A DNA stretch of 64,000 nt from Arthrobacter sp. YD4 (GCF_030410515.1 NZ_JAUHHD010000005.1:124001-188000); one strand, 5' to 3'; counted from the first letter of the stretch, positions 18,484 to 27,464 are shown. The notes: generated by a model not told the origin, from the letters alone. Numbers and translations are program-made.

Positions 18484-19950
18484 ATGAACCCGGTGGTCGG
18501 CGTCGCCGCCTTCGCCGCCGTCACCCTCGCCACCGCCGTGATCGGTTTCTACGGCCTGCGGATCTCCCGCACCACCGGGGACTTCTACGTCGCGTCCCGC
18601 ACCGTCCGGCCGTGGTGGAACGCCTCGGCCATCGGCGGCGAGTACCTCTCCGCGGCCAGCTTCCTGGGCGTGGCAGGGCTGATCCTGCTCTCGGGTACCG
18701 ACGCCCTCTGGTATCCGGTGGGCTACACCGCCGGTTACCTGATGCTGCTGCTGTTCGTGGCGGCCCCGCTGCGCCGCTCCGGCGCGTACACCATCCCGGA
18801 CTTCACCGAGGCGCGGCTGGAGTCCCGGGCCGTCCGCCGGGTCACCAGCCTGGTGGTGGTGATGGTGGGCTGGCTGTACATCGTCCCGCAGCTGCACGGC
18901 GCGGCGCTGGCCATCCGGATCACCACCGGGCTGCCGGCCTGGGTGGGCCAGGTGGCCGTGATCGCCGTCGTCTGCGTCACCGTGATGGCCGGCGGGATGC
19001 GCTCCATCACCTTCGTTCAGGCCTTCCAGTACTGGCTGAAGCTCACGGCCCTGGCCGTGCCGCTGCTGTTCCTGCTGCTGGTGCTCGCCGGCACCGGTAC
19101 CCCGGCCGTGGCCGAGGCGCCGGTGAACCCCACCGGGCTGCCGCCGGCCGGCCCGTACCAGAACATCTCGCTGCTGGTGGCGCTGCTCTTCGGGACGCTG
19201 GGCCTGCCGCACGTGCTGGTGCGCTTCTACACCAACCCGGACGGCCAGTCGGCGCGGCGGACCACCCTGATCGTGCTGGGCCTGCTGTCCGTGTTCTACC
19301 TCTTCCCCACCGCGTACGGGCTGATCGGGCGGGTCTTCGCCCCCGGCGCCGCGGGGGCGGGGCAGGCCGACGCGCTGGTGCTGCTGCTGCCGGGCCGGAT
19401 GATCGGCGGCCTCGCCGGGGATCTGCTCTCCGCGCTGGTGGTGGCCGGGGCGTTTGCGGCGTTCCTGTCCACCACCTCCGGGCTGGTGGTCTCGCTGGCC
19501 GGCGTGATCAGCCAGGACATCCTGGGCGGCAGCGTCCGCGGCTTCCGGCTCGCGGCGCTGTTCTCGGCGGTGGTGCCGTTGGGGATCGCCGCGACGACGG
19601 ATTCGACGGCGCTGGCAGGGAGCGTGGGGCTGGTGTTCGCCTTCACCGCCTCGACCATCTGCCCGGTGCTGCTGCTGGGGATCTGGTGGCGCGGTTTGAC
19701 CGATGCCGGGGCGATCGCGGGGATGCTGACCGGGGCGCTGGCGTGCGGCGGTTCGATGCTGGCCGGCGCGGTGCTGGGTGCGGCGGGGACGCCGTCGTGG
19801 CTGGCGCAGCCGGCGGCGTGGACGGTGCCGGCGGCGTTCGCCGTCATGGTCCTGGTGTCCCGGGCCACCCGGGACCGGGTGCCGCGCAGCATCACCCGGC
19901 TGATGACACGGCTGCACACCCCCGAACGGCCGCTCGTGACGGAGCGCTAG
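18484..19950 (+). CDS. Sodium:solute symporter, second ActP-like copy
   Basis: A 488-residue SSS-family transporter with about 13 membrane segments. The N-terminal GDFYVASRTVRPWWNAS and GEYLSAASFLGVAG parallel the block in actP at 14-15.5 kb, but the protein is about 50 residues shorter, mainly in loops and the C-terminus. GAGGCGGCC lies just before the ATG. As the last gene of kinase-regulator-DUF485-symporter, it is the likely regulated output of the two-component system. The substrate is probably a short-chain monocarboxylate such as acetate or pyruvate. Confidence 0.88.
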   Translation: MNPVVGVAAFAAVTLATAVIGFYGLRISRTTGDFYVASRTVRPWWNASAIGGEYLSAASFLGVAGLILLSGTDALWYPVGYTAGYLMLLLFVAAPLRRSGAYTIPDFTEARLESRAVRRVTSLVVVMVGWLYIVPQLHGAALAIRITTGLPAWVGQVAVIAVVCVTVMAGGMRSITFVQAFQYWLKLTALAVPLLFLLLVLAGTGTPAVAEAPVNPTGLPPAGPYQNISLLVALLFGTLGLPHVLVRFYTNPDGQSARRTTLIVLGLLSVFYLFPTAYGLIGRVFAPGAAGAGQADALVLLLPGRMIGGLAGDLLSALVVAGAFAAFLSTTSGLVVSLAGVISQDILGGSVRGFRLAALFSAVVPLGIAATTDSTALAGSVGLVFAFTASTICPVLLLGIWWRGLTDAGAIAGMLTGALACGGSMLAGAVLGAAGTPSWLAQPAAWTVPAAFAVMVLVSRATRDRVPRSITRLMTRLHTPERPLVTER

Positions 19951-19986
19951 CGGCCGGTCACGGGGCGGCCGGTCGCTAGGGCCGCG

Positions 19987-20580
19987 TCAGTCGATGGCGG
20001 CCATGAGTTCGACGACTTTGTCCAGGAACGCATCCACCTGGGTTTCCTCGTAGCCGTCGCGGCCGACGGCAGGCCGGAAGGTGGCGCGGCGGACGTTGTC
20101 CACGCTGAGCGGCTGGTCCTCGTCCAGGTAGCCGATCAGCTCGTGGCAGAGGCCGTCGACGTCGGCGATGTTGTAGCTGCGGACTTTGGCCTTCGCCGGC
20201 CGCCGGAAGCGCTGCCCGTCCGGGCGGTGCAGCCGGCCGCGGAGCAGCCCGGCCAGCCGGCCGATCTCACGCAGCCAGGCGTCCTCACCGCGTTCGCCGA
20301 CCAGTTCGTCGCGTTCCCGGCGGGCCAGGGCGTCCTCGAGCCGGTCCAGGGCCGCGTCCACGGCGGCGGCCGCGTAGCCGCCCTTGACCGGGTCGAAGGT
20401 GACGGCGCGGACATCGGCGCTCTTGACCACGCGCTCGGCGGCCTGCGGGGTCTCGAAGGAGACCCGGGCCTGCCGCAGGAACTGGTCCACCTGCTTGGCG
20501 TTGTAGCCGTACTGGTTGCGCTGGACGCGGTCAAAGGAGGCAGGGATCTGCCGGTTGAGGTCCACTCGGTTGCTGTCCAC
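19987..20580 (-). CDS. DivIVA-motif protein with three short modules
   Basis: A 197-residue protein in which the DivIVA N-terminal signature recurs three times: FDRVQRNQYGYNAKQVDQFL (about 16-35), VTFDPVKGGYAAAAVDAAL (about 60-78) and ATFRPAVGRDGYEETQVDAF (about 164-183). The Gly-Tyr...Val-Asp-x-Phe/Ala-Leu pattern is the membrane-binding, domain-swapping part of DivIVA. No long coiled coil follows, so it is not Wag31/DivIVA itself. The GTG start has a GGATAAGAAG Shine-Dalgarno. It stands alone between the symporter gene (convergent) and cdsA (same strand). A role at the membrane or in cell-envelope growth is inference. Confidence 0.82.
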   Translation of the reverse strand: MDSNRVDLNRQIPASFDRVQRNQYGYNAKQVDQFLRQARVSFETPQAAERVVKSADVRAVTFDPVKGGYAAAAVDAALDRLEDALARRERDELVGERGEDAWLREIGRLAGLLRGRLHRPDGQRFRRPAKAKVRSYNIADVDGLCHELIGYLDEDQPLSVDNVRRATFRPAVGRDGYEETQVDAFLDKVVELMAAID

Positions 20581-20676
20581 TGTTTACTTCTTATCCTTCG
20601 AGGCCGTGCGGCTCTTGTTGTTCGGCGCTGGTTGTCCGGCTCTGGCCGATCCGGTACGGCGCTTTTTACGGGCACC

Positions 20677-20682
20677 ATTGTA
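20677..20682 (-). promoter_or_regulatory. -10 element TACAAT upstream of the DivIVA-motif gene
   Basis: On the minus strand TACAAT is preceded 16 nt upstream by CGGACA, a weak -35. The transcript would start near 20670, about 90 nt before the GTG at 20580. Confidence 0.45.
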
Positions 20683-20709
20683 GGCGCCGGGGCGGGGTTG
20701 TCCGCCCGC

Positions 20710-21630
20710 TCAGCCGCCCGCGGCGGCAGAGAAAATCATGAAGGCCACCGGCGAGGCGAAGACGATGGAGTCCAGCCGGTCCATCACTCCCCCGTGGCCC
20801 GGCAGGCTGTTGCCCATGTCCTTGATGCCAAGCTCACGCTTGACCATGGACTCGGCAAGGTCACCGGCGGTCGCCGCTCCCACCATGCCCACGGCGAGGG
20901 CGGCACCAAACCACCACGGCTCGCCGAGGACAAAGATCGAGGCCAGGACGCCGACGACGACGGCCCCGCCCACGGACCCGGCGAAGCCCTCCCAGGACTT
21001 CTTCGGGCTGATCTTGGGAGCCATCGGGTGTTTGCCGAGGGACGCGCCGACGAGGTAGCCGAAGGTGTCGTTGGAGACCACCAGCAGCAGCAGGGTGCCG
21101 ATCTGCCAGGCCCCGACGGGCACCACGCCGTTTGGCCAGAAGCCGACCGGCGTGACCCCGCCGGCGGCATGCAGCGGCAGGACCGCGAAGCTGATCAGGA
21201 ACGGGACCCACGCCATCGTGAAGACGCCGGCGAAGATGCTGCGGGCCGAGCCCGCGGCGCCCTCCAGCGACCGCCACAGCAGCACCGCGACGCTGCTGAG
21301 CAGGAACGCGAACATGAGGCTTTCCGGGCCGCCGAAGTAGGCGGAGACCGGCATCGCCACGGTGCCGGTCATCGCGGGGATGATCGGCAGCCGGGTGCCG
21401 GAGGCCTCCAGGGCCCGGTAGACCTCCCAGACGCCGAAGACGGCGAAGGCGGTGACGATCAGGACGAAGGCCAGGGGCAGGAACAGCAGGCCGCCGAGCA
21501 CCGCAAAGAGCATGGCGAGGCCGACGGCCGTCGCGGCGGGAAGATTCCTGCCCGCCTTGGGCGTCGGGTTCTTCCGCTCTTTCCCCCTCACCCGGACGCG
21601 CGGCCCGGGTGCCTGCTGTTCGCCTGTCAT
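20710..21630 (-). CDS. cdsA: Phosphatidate cytidylyltransferase (CDP-diglyceride synthase)
   Basis: A 306-residue integral membrane enzyme with about eight helices that makes CDP-diacylglycerol from CTP and phosphatidate. The family signature is complete near the C-terminus: KRELGIKDMGNSLPGHGG followed by MDRLD. KKSWEGFAGS precedes it. The N-terminal 25 residues are basic and soluble. Its ATG shares a base with the frr stop (TGATG), placing it at the end of rpsB-tsf-pyrH-frr-cdsA. The product supplies the CDP-alcohol phosphatidyltransferase pathway, including the enzyme encoded at 30 kb. Confidence 0.95.
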   Translation of the reverse strand: MTGEQQAPGPRVRVRGKERKNPTPKAGRNLPAATAVGLAMLFAVLGGLLFLPLAFVLIVTAFAVFGVWEVYRALEASGTRLPIIPAMTGTVAMPVSAYFGGPESLMFAFLLSSVAVLLWRSLEGAAGSARSIFAGVFTMAWVPFLISFAVLPLHAAGGVTPVGFWPNGVVPVGAWQIGTLLLLVVSNDTFGYLVGASLGKHPMAPKISPKKSWEGFAGSVGGAVVVGVLASIFVLGEPWWFGAALAVGMVGAATAGDLAESMVKRELGIKDMGNSLPGHGGVMDRLDSIVFASPVAFMIFSAAAGG

Positions 21631-22187
21631 CAGACCTCGAGCAGCTCGGCTTCCTTGCGCTTGAGCAGCTCGTCGATGCCGTCGACGTGGGACTTGGTCA
21701 GGGCGTCCAGTTCCTTCTCGGCACGGGTTCCCTCGTCCTCGCCGGCCTCGCCGTCCTTGACCAGCTTGTCCAGGGTTTCCTTGGCCTTGCGGCGGATGTT
21801 GCGGATGGACACCTTGGCGTCCTCGCCCTTGGACTTGACGATCTTGACGTATTCCTTGCGGCGTTCCTTGGTCAGTTCCGGGATGGTGACCCGGATGACG
21901 TTGCCGTCGTTGGAGGGGTTGGCGCCCACCTCGGAGTCGCTCAGGGCGCGTTCGATGTCCCGCAGGGCGGTCTTGTCGAACGGGGTGATGAGGATGGTGC
22001 GGGCGTCCGGCACGGCGAAGGACGCCAGCTGCTGCAGCGGGGTCGGCGAGCCGTAGTACTCCACCATGACCTTGTTGTACAGGCCCGGGGTGGCGCGGCC
22101 GGTGCGGATCGAGGCGAAGTCTTCCTTGGCAACCTCGACCGCCTTGTCCATCTTGTCGCCGGCTTCGAGCAAGGTCTCTTCGATCAC
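21630..22187 (-). CDS. frr: Ribosome recycling factor
   Basis: A 185-residue RRF with a three-helix bundle and a small beta domain. Typical blocks are visible: the [20 protein letters not shown] region (about 24-43), [14 protein letters not shown] and [13 protein letters not shown]. It splits post-termination ribosomes with EF-G. The GTG start has GAGGAGAGAAC upstream. It lies 75 bp after pyrH and is coupled to cdsA. The order pyrH-frr-cdsA is widely conserved. Confidence 0.97.
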   Translation of the reverse strand: MIEETLLEAGDKMDKAVEVAKEDFASIRTGRATPGLYNKVMVEYYGSPTPLQQLASFAVPDARTILITPFDKTALRDIERALSDSEVGANPSNDGNVIRVTIPELTKERRKEYVKIVKSKGEDAKVSIRNIRRKAKETLDKLVKDGEAGEDEGTRAEKELDALTKSHVDGIDELLKRKEAELLEV

Positions 22188-22262
22188 GTTCTCTCCTCAG
22201 AAATTTGGTGCGCGCCCCAGAGCCCGGGGAGCTGAACTGTCCTCAAACCATCCTAGCCGGAG

Positions 22263-23000
22263 CTAGGGGGTGACTACGGTGCCCAGGTCCTCGCCGCGGA
22301 TGGCACGGGTGACGTTGCCCTCGCCCTCCATGCCGAAGACGACCATGGTGAGGTTGTTGTCCTTGCACATGGTCATGGCGGTCTGGTCCATGACGCGGAT
22401 GTCGCGGCGCAGGGCCTCGTCGTAGCTGAGCTTGTGCAGCTTTTCCGCGGTGGGGTCCTTCTTCGGGTCGGCGGTGTAGACGCCGTCGACGCCGCTCTTG
22501 GCCATCAGGACGACGTCGGCGTGCACCTCCATCGCGCGCTGCGCGGCGACGGTGTCGGTGGAGAAGTAGGGCAGGCCTGCGCCGGCGCCGAAGATCACGA
22601 CGCGGCCCTTCTCCATGTGGCGGATGGCGCGGCGCGGGATGTACGCCTCGGCGACCTGGCCCATGGTGATGGCGCTCTGCACGCGGGTCTCGACGCCGGC
22701 CTGCTCCAGGAAGTCCTGCAGCGCCAGGCAGTTCATGACTGTGCCGAGCATGCCCATGTAGTCGGCGCGGGAGCGGTCCATGCCGCTCTGCGAGAGCTCG
22801 GCGCCGCGGAAGAAGTTTCCGCCGCCGACGACGATCGCGACCTCGACGTCCGGGACGGCCGCGGCGATCTGCTTGGCGACCCCGCGGACGGTGTCCGGGT
22901 CGACGCCCAGCTTGCCGCCGCCGAAGACCTCGCCGGAGAGCTTGAGGAGGACGCGGCGCCGCGTCTTCGTTGGCTGGGCGGAATTGTTGACGGTATCCAT
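22263..23000 (-). CDS. pyrH: Uridylate kinase (UMP kinase)
   Basis: A 245-residue hexameric bacterial UMP kinase of the amino-acid-kinase fold. [12 protein letters not shown] (about 18-29), [10 protein letters not shown] (about 64-73) and GTGNPYFSTDT-like [11 protein letters not shown] (about 148-158) are the expected nucleotide and substrate loops; the more usual Gly-Thr-Gly-Asn is replaced by Gly-Ala-Gly-Leu, as in other actinobacteria. I chose ATG 23000 ([16 protein letters not shown] upstream); the longer frame to 23138 runs through the tsf terminator. It phosphorylates UMP to UDP. Confidence 0.96.
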   Translation of the reverse strand: MDTVNNSAQPTKTRRRVLLKLSGEVFGGGKLGVDPDTVRGVAKQIAAAVPDVEVAIVVGGGNFFRGAELSQSGMDRSRADYMGMLGTVMNCLALQDFLEQAGVETRVQSAITMGQVAEAYIPRRAIRHMEKGRVVIFGAGAGLPYFSTDTVAAQRAMEVHADVVLMAKSGVDGVYTADPKKDPTAEKLHKLSYDEALRRDIRVMDQTAMTMCKDNNLTMVVFGMEGEGNVTRAIRGEDLGTVVTP

Positions 23001-23112
23001 GGTGCCTTCCCGTTGGTGAGCTCTCAAAAGGTTATCGTGCCGGGGCCCGGAGGCGGCATTCCCTGCCGCCGCCGGTCCCGGCGCAGGCGCCCGGGGGTCT
23101 CCTGCGCATGCA

Positions 23113-23141
23113 AAAGGGGTGGCCACCGAAGTGACCACCCC
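23113..23141 (-). terminator. Terminator after tsf
   Basis: On the minus strand an 11-bp stem (one mismatch) with a TTCG tetraloop is followed by TTTT. It separates tsf from pyrH, with partial read-through likely because pyrH has no obvious separate promoter here. Confidence 0.75.
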
Positions 23142-23155
23142 CCTGGCGTTGCCGG

Positions 23156-23992
23156 TTAGGAACCGACGCGGAAGCGTGCGAAGCCGGTAGCCTTCACGCC
23201 GGCCTCTTCGAGGACGGCGGCGACGGACTTCTTGGCGTCCTTGGCGAATGCCTGGTCAACCAGGACCTCGCCCTTGTAGAAGCCGGTGACGCGGCCTTCG
23301 ACGATCTTGGTCATCGCGGCTTCGGGCTTGCCCTCGGCCTTTGCGGTTTCCTCGGCGATGCGGCGCTCGGACTCGACCAGCTCGGACGGGACGTCCTCGC
23401 GGGTCAGGTAGTTCGGGGCCATGGCGGCGATGTGGACGGCGACGTCGTGGGCGGCGGCGGTGGCGGCTTCGCCTTCACCGTCGACGGCGAACAGGACGCC
23501 GACCTGGGCCGGGAGGTCCTTGGAGGTCTTGTGCAGGTACGCGTCGACGGTCGGGGCCTCGATGCGGGCGATGCGGCGGACGACGACCTTCTCGCCCAGG
23601 ATGGCGCCTTCTTCGACGACCACCTCGGAGAGCGGCTTGCCGTCAACGTCGGTGGCCAGGAGGGCCTCGAGGTCGGCGGCGCCGGACTCGACGGCGACGG
23701 TCAGGACCTTGTCGGCCAGCTGGATGAACTTGTCAGCCTTGGCAACGAAGTCGGTCTCGCAGTTGACTTCGACCATCACGCCGACGCCGTTGGCGACCTT
23801 GGCGGCAACCAGGCCCTCGGCCGTGGAGCGGCCTTCGCGCTTGGTGGCACCCTTGAGGCCCTTGATGCGGATGATCTCGATGGCCTTCTCGGCGTCGCCG
23901 TTGGCCTCGTCGAGAGCCTTCTTGACGTCCATCATGCCGGCGCCGGTGCGCTCGCGCAGGGCCTTGATGTCAGCAGCAGTGTAGTTCGCCAT
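23156..23992 (-). CDS. tsf: Translation elongation factor Ts
   Basis: A 278-residue EF-Ts, the nucleotide exchange factor of EF-Tu. The N-terminal UBA-like domain ([21 protein letters not shown], about 4-24, overlaps the family signature) and the core [12 protein letters not shown] (about 75-86) are diagnostic. ATG 23992 follows GAGGGG; the frame is open to 24052 but that part lies in the intergenic hairpin region. It follows rpsB after a 138-bp gap that holds two large hairpins, a setting in which tsf output is often set by attenuation. Confidence 0.97.
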   Translation of the reverse strand: MANYTAADIKALRERTGAGMMDVKKALDEANGDAEKAIEIIRIKGLKGATKREGRSTAEGLVAAKVANGVGVMVEVNCETDFVAKADKFIQLADKVLTVAVESGAADLEALLATDVDGKPLSEVVVEEGAILGEKVVVRRIARIEAPTVDAYLHKTSKDLPAQVGVLFAVDGEGEAATAAAHDVAVHIAAMAPNYLTREDVPSELVESERRIAEETAKAEGKPEAAMTKIVEGRVTGFYKGEVLVDQAFAKDAKKSVAAVLEEAGVKATGFARFRVGS

Positions 23993-24031
23993 GTGAACCC
24001 CTCTGTCTAGAAAATTTTGTCTGGTGTACGG

Positions 24032-24108
24032 ACCGACAGGACGGCTGCTCACGCACGGTGAGCGGCCATCCTGTCGGTACCCCCGCGCGCTGCGGGCAGC
24101 GCGCGGGG
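24032..24108 (-). promoter_or_regulatory. Two back-to-back long hairpins in the rpsB-tsf gap
   Basis: Minus-strand RNA leaving rpsB meets first a 12-bp perfect GC stem (24081-24092 with 24097-24108) and then a 21-bp stem with two wobble positions (24032-24052 with 24058-24078, loop of 5). Neither has a T tract. Their position fits an attenuator or processing site that sets the rpsB:tsf ratio. Confidence 0.6.
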
Positions 24109-24130
24109 AAGTGCGGCTATGCCGGGGTGA

Positions 24131-24991
24131 CTACTTGGCGTCGTCCGCGGCCGGGGCCTCGGCGGCTTCCGGAGCAGCTTCGGCTTCCGGTGCAGCTTCG
24201 GCGGCCGGGGCAGCCTCTTCGGCCTTGTTGCCTTCGAGGAGCTCGCGCTCCCACTCGGCCAGCGGCTCTTCCGGGGCTTCCGTGGTGCCCGTGGCGCGCT
24301 GGTTGCGGGCGATCAGGCCCTCGGCAACGGCGTCGGCAACGACGCGGGTCAGCAGGTTCACGGAGCGGATGGCGTCGTCGTTACCCGGGATCGGGAAGTC
24401 AACTTCGTCCGGATCGCAGTTGGTGTCCAGGATGGCCACAACCGGGATGTTCAGCTTCTTGGCTTCGTCGACGGCGAGGTGTTCCTTCTTGGTGTCGACA
24501 ACCCACAGGAGCGACGGCGCCTTGGTGAGGTTGCGGATACCGCCGAGGTTGGTCTCCAGCTTGGTCAGCTCGCGACGCAGGAGCAGCAGTTCCTTCTTGG
24601 TGTAAGCGGAACCGGCGACGTCGTCGAAGTCGATCTCTTCGAGTTCCTTCATGCGCTGGATGCGCTTGGAAACCGTCTGGAAGTTGGTCAGCATACCGCC
24701 GAGCCAACGCTGGTTGACGTACGGCTGGCCGACGCGGGTGGCCTGCTCGGCGATGGCTTCCTGTGCCTGCTTCTTGGTACCAACGAAGAGGACGGTGCCG
24801 CCGTGTGCAACGGTGGCCTTCACGAACTCGTAGGCACGGTCGATGTAGGACAGCGACTGCTGCAGGTCGATGATGTAGATGCCGTTGCGCTCCGTGAAGA
24901 TGAAGCGCTTCATCTTCGGGTTCCAACGACGGGTCTGGTGTCCAAAGTGGACGCCGCTGTCAAGCAGCTGGCGCATGGTTACGACGGGCAT
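24131..24991 (-). CDS. rpsB: 30S ribosomal protein S2
   Basis: A 286-residue S2. The N-terminus ([20 protein letters not shown]) and FVGTKKQAQ (about 69-77) are typical. The Ala/Glu-rich tail after about residue 245 (repeated EAAPEAE-type segments) is longer than in E. coli and common in actinobacteria; it is probably disordered. Shine-Dalgarno GGAAGGAG precedes the ATG. First gene of the rpsB-tsf-pyrH-frr-cdsA group, with a 525-bp region upstream that it shares with the divergent M23 gene. Confidence 0.97.
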   Translation of the reverse strand: MPVVTMRQLLDSGVHFGHQTRRWNPKMKRFIFTERNGIYIIDLQQSLSYIDRAYEFVKATVAHGGTVLFVGTKKQAQEAIAEQATRVGQPYVNQRWLGGMLTNFQTVSKRIQRMKELEEIDFDDVAGSAYTKKELLLLRRELTKLETNLGGIRNLTKAPSLLWVVDTKKEHLAVDEAKKLNIPVVAILDTNCDPDEVDFPIPGNDDAIRSVNLLTRVVADAVAEGLIARNQRATGTTEAPEEPLAEWERELLEGNKAEEAAPAAEAAPEAEAAPEAAEAPAADDAK

Positions 24992-25355
24992 GCCGACGCT
25001 CCTTCCGGCAGGTCATTCATGAGAGAGCCGTGAGGCCCTCTTACCCTGCCAATAGTTGACGGTTGATTAGCAGCACCCGGTTCCGGGAGCTCCTCCTGGT
25101 ATCCACCGCGCTCCTCATCCGGACCATGGGGTCCGGACCGCAAGGGGCGCAGTCCTCCTCGTCCAGAGCGGGGCTTCGGCTGCAGAGGGCTGGATACGCG
25201 TAGTCAGCAAGCATTCCCGCACTCCTGAATGAGATGTGCTGCCTTCCGCGGCACGTCCGGGAAGGACAGCGCAACGAATCGGGGCATGAGGGAACAGCAA
25301 ACTGCTCCACCTAGTGTACTACAGCGGTCCCCGCCCGACGGACGCGGTCGGGGCG

Positions 25356-25400
25356 CCCGGCGGGGTGCTTCGGGGTGCCCGGCGGGGGTGCTTCGGGGTG
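25356..25400. repeat. Two tandem copies of a 22/23-bp sequence
   Basis: A 22-nt unit at 25356-25377 recurs at 25378-25400 with one extra G. It lies between the divergent rpsB and M23 genes. The repeat could be a slippage product or a regulator site. Confidence 0.6.
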
Positions 25401-25504
25401 CTGACGGGGCGCCGACGGCGGTGTCTTGAAGGGCGAATCCGGGGGCCTCAATGGAGTTGTCCACATGGCGTGCCGAGCGCCTGTTCCGGCACAGCCTGAG
25501 TCCC

Positions 25505-25510
25505 CATGCT
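25505..25510 (+). promoter_or_regulatory. -10-like CATGCT, possible leaderless promoter of the M23 gene
   Basis: CATGCT is followed by 6 nt and ATG 25517, the same geometry as at other leaderless genes here, although the first base is C. Confidence 0.3.
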
Positions 25511-25516
25511 GAAACC

Positions 25517-26099
25517 ATGACCCTGTTCCCTGTGCTCCCGCTGCTGCTCGCCGTTGCGCTGGCCCAGTCCCTTGCGCCGGCGCCACCGCGCCCCTCGGCA
25601 GCGTTTTCCGGCCCGGCGGCCGTCCGTGCCGCGGCCATCGGAGCCGCGACGGCGCGGGGCTGGGCCTGGCCGCTCTCCCCCAGGCCCGCGGTGGTGCGCG
25701 GCTTCGATCCGCCGGACCGGCCGTGGCTCAGCGGCCACCGCGGGGTGGACCTGCGGGCCGAGGCCGGGGCTGCGGTCAGCGCACCGGCTCCGGGACGGGT
25801 CAGTTTCGCCGGCGTGGTGGTGGACCGCCCGGTGCTGACCATCGATCACGGGGACGGTCTCCGGAGCAGCTTCGAACCCGTGGAGACGAGCCTGCGGGCC
25901 GGGGACCCGGTGGCGGCCGGATCCCCGGTGGGTGCGGTGGCAGCCGCGCAGTCCGGACCGCCCGGCCACTGCGGCGGCACGCCCTGCCTGCACTGGGGCG
26001 TCCGCCGCGGTGAGGAGTATCTGGACCCCCTCGGGTTCGTCCTGGACCTGCGGCCCTCGGTGCTGCTGCCGCCGGTCCGGGCGCCGGCGTCGGGTTTAG
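25517..26099 (+). CDS. Secreted M23-family metallopeptidase, 3' end uncertain (no in-frame stop at the expected place)
   Basis: A signal peptide (MTLFPVLPLLLAVALAQSLA) is followed by a LytM/M23 domain at about 65-180: GHRGVDL supplies the first His and Asp ligands, then TIDHGDGLRSSFEPV, and CLHWGVRRGEEYLDPLG closes the domain. The first His of the usual His-x-His zinc motif is Cys here (CLH), a variant also seen in some actinobacterial M23 proteins, so activity is uncertain. After DPLGF the frame does not stop; it runs to 27190, antisense to the whole acyl-CoA dehydrogenase gene. A TAG at 26097-26099 lies in the +1 frame, just where the gene should end, so a one-base frameshift is likely. The end given here is that stop. 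The gene is divergent from rpsB, as in many actinobacteria. Confidence 0.65.
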
Positions 26100-27286
26100 A
26101 CGATCGCAGAGATTCCGGTGATGGCCCGGCCCGTGACCAGGGTGTTGATCTCGTGGGTGCCCTCGTAGGAGTAGATGGCCTCGGCGTCGGAGAAGACCTT
26201 CGCCATCTCGTAGTCGGAGACAATGCCATTGCCGCCCAGGAGGCTGCGGCCAATCGCCACGGTCTCCCGCATCCGGGCCGTGGTGAAGGCCTTGGCCAGG
26301 GCGGACTGTTCGTCCTTGGCCTGACCCGCGTCCTCGAGCTGGGAGAGCCGGACCATCATGCCCATGGAGCTGACGGTATTGCCGAGCATCTGGACCAGCT
26401 GGTTCTGCACCAGCTGGAAGAAGGCGATCGGCCGGCCGAACTGGCTGCGTTCGACGGCATAGCGGCGGGCGACGTCGAACGCGGCCAGCTGCTGGCCGAC
26501 GGCCTGCCAGGCCACGGAGAGGCGGGTGACCTTCAGGACCTTGTTGGTGTCGCGGAAGCTGTTGGCGTTCGCGAGCTTGAAGAAGTCGGGAACCACGACG
26601 TTTTCCAACGTGATGTCCGCGTTCTGGACCGTGCGCAGCGAGATCTTGTTCTCGATCTTGGTGGCGCCGTAGCCCTCGGTCTTCGTGTCCACCAGGAAGC
26701 CCTTGACCTGGTTGTCCTCGACGTCGCGGGCGTAGATGACCACCCAGTCGGAGAAGGTGGCGTTGCCGATCCAGCGCTTGGCGCCGTTGAGGACCCAGTG
26801 GTCACCCTCGCGCCGGGCGGTGGTGCGCGTGCCGCCGGCGACGTCGGAGCCGCCCAGCGGTTCGGTCAGGCCGAAGGCGCCGATCTTCTTCATCGAGTAG
26901 ATCTCCGGCAGCCAGGCCTCCTGCTGCTCCTCGGAGGCCAGCGCCTCGATGGAGCCGGTGAACAGTCCGTCGTGGACGCCCATGAAGGTGGCGATCGAGG
27001 TATCGGCGCGGGTCGTCTCGGCGTGCAGGATGCCGGCGAAGAGGTTGGAGTAACCCTGGCGCTTGACCGGGCTGACCAGGTCGATGTCGGCCAGCTTGGG
27101 GATCAGATCCATCGGGAACTCGGCACGGTTCCAGCAGTCGACGGCGATCGGCTTGACCTCGCGGGCCAGGAACTCGCGGACCTCGGCTAGCCGGTCGCGC
27201 TCCTTGGCGCTGAGCAGCTGCTCGAAGGCAAAGAAGTCGCCGTCGGCGTACGGGAGGTTGTTGACGTCGATTGCAGCCTTGGACAT
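26096..27286 (-). CDS. Acyl-CoA dehydrogenase, glutaryl-CoA dehydrogenase-like
   Basis: A 396-residue FAD enzyme. FGLTEPLGGSDVAGGTRTTA (about 139-158) is the flavin/substrate segment, and SYEGTHEINTLVTGRAITG near the C-terminus carries the catalytic Glu. The RYAVERSQFGRPIAFFQLVQ stretch and overall layout are nearest the glutaryl-CoA dehydrogenase group. However, the decarboxylation-linked Arg cannot be assigned by eye, so a non-decarboxylating acyl-CoA dehydrogenase is equally possible. It has GAGGGAACACC before the ATG and a 16-bp palindromic operator about 60 bp upstream. It stands alone, with the M23 gene running toward its 3' end. Confidence 0.88.
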   Translation of the reverse strand: MSKAAIDVNNLPYADGDFFAFEQLLSAKERDRLAEVREFLAREVKPIAVDCWNRAEFPMDLIPKLADIDLVSPVKRQGYSNLFAGILHAETTRADTSIATFMGVHDGLFTGSIEALASEEQQEAWLPEIYSMKKIGAFGLTEPLGGSDVAGGTRTTARREGDHWVLNGAKRWIGNATFSDWVVIYARDVEDNQVKGFLVDTKTEGYGATKIENKISLRTVQNADITLENVVVPDFFKLANANSFRDTNKVLKVTRLSVAWQAVGQQLAAFDVARRYAVERSQFGRPIAFFQLVQNQLVQMLGNTVSSMGMMVRLSQLEDAGQAKDEQSALAKAFTTARMRETVAIGRSLLGGNGIVSDYEMAKVFSDAEAIYSYEGTHEINTLVTGRAITGISAIV

Positions 27287-27347
27287 GGTGTTCCCTCACT
27301 TGTGATCAGCGGCGACCAGAACGGCGCGGGGAGATCCGCACCGATAT

Positions 27348-27363
27348 GTTACTGGGCAGTAAC
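27348..27363. promoter_or_regulatory. Perfect 16-bp palindrome upstream of the acyl-CoA dehydrogenase gene
   Basis: GTTACTG-GG-CAGTAAC, arms identical in inverted orientation, 62 bp upstream of the ATG. The size and A/T-rich arms fit a TetR-family operator. A related GTTAC-N6-GTAAC site occurs at 48710-48725. No TetR gene is adjacent. Confidence 0.6.
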
Positions 27364-27425
27364 TTACCGTGCGCGGAGAGGTGCCGCAAGTGACCTGGCC
27401 CACCCGCGGGGGCCACGGCATACAA

Positions 27426-27464
27426 AAAGAGCCGCGTCCGGGAGGCGGGCTTCCGGACGCGGCT
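27426..27464 (-). terminator. Terminator of the CAT tRNA
   Basis: A 12-bp stem (27430-27441 with 27453-27464) is followed on the minus strand by CTTTTTG. It lies about 60 bp downstream of the tRNA. Confidence 0.85.

Larger units (their letters stand above)
24992..25516. other. Long intergenic region upstream of rpsB and the M23 gene
   Basis: No convincing gene is present; the frames here are short and Arg/Pro-rich. It holds the rpsB leader, including a hairpin CCGGACC-ATGG-GGTCCGG (25119-25136), and a tandem repeat at 25356-25400. A ribosomal-protein leader RNA is possible, but I did not recognise a named family. Confidence 0.6.
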
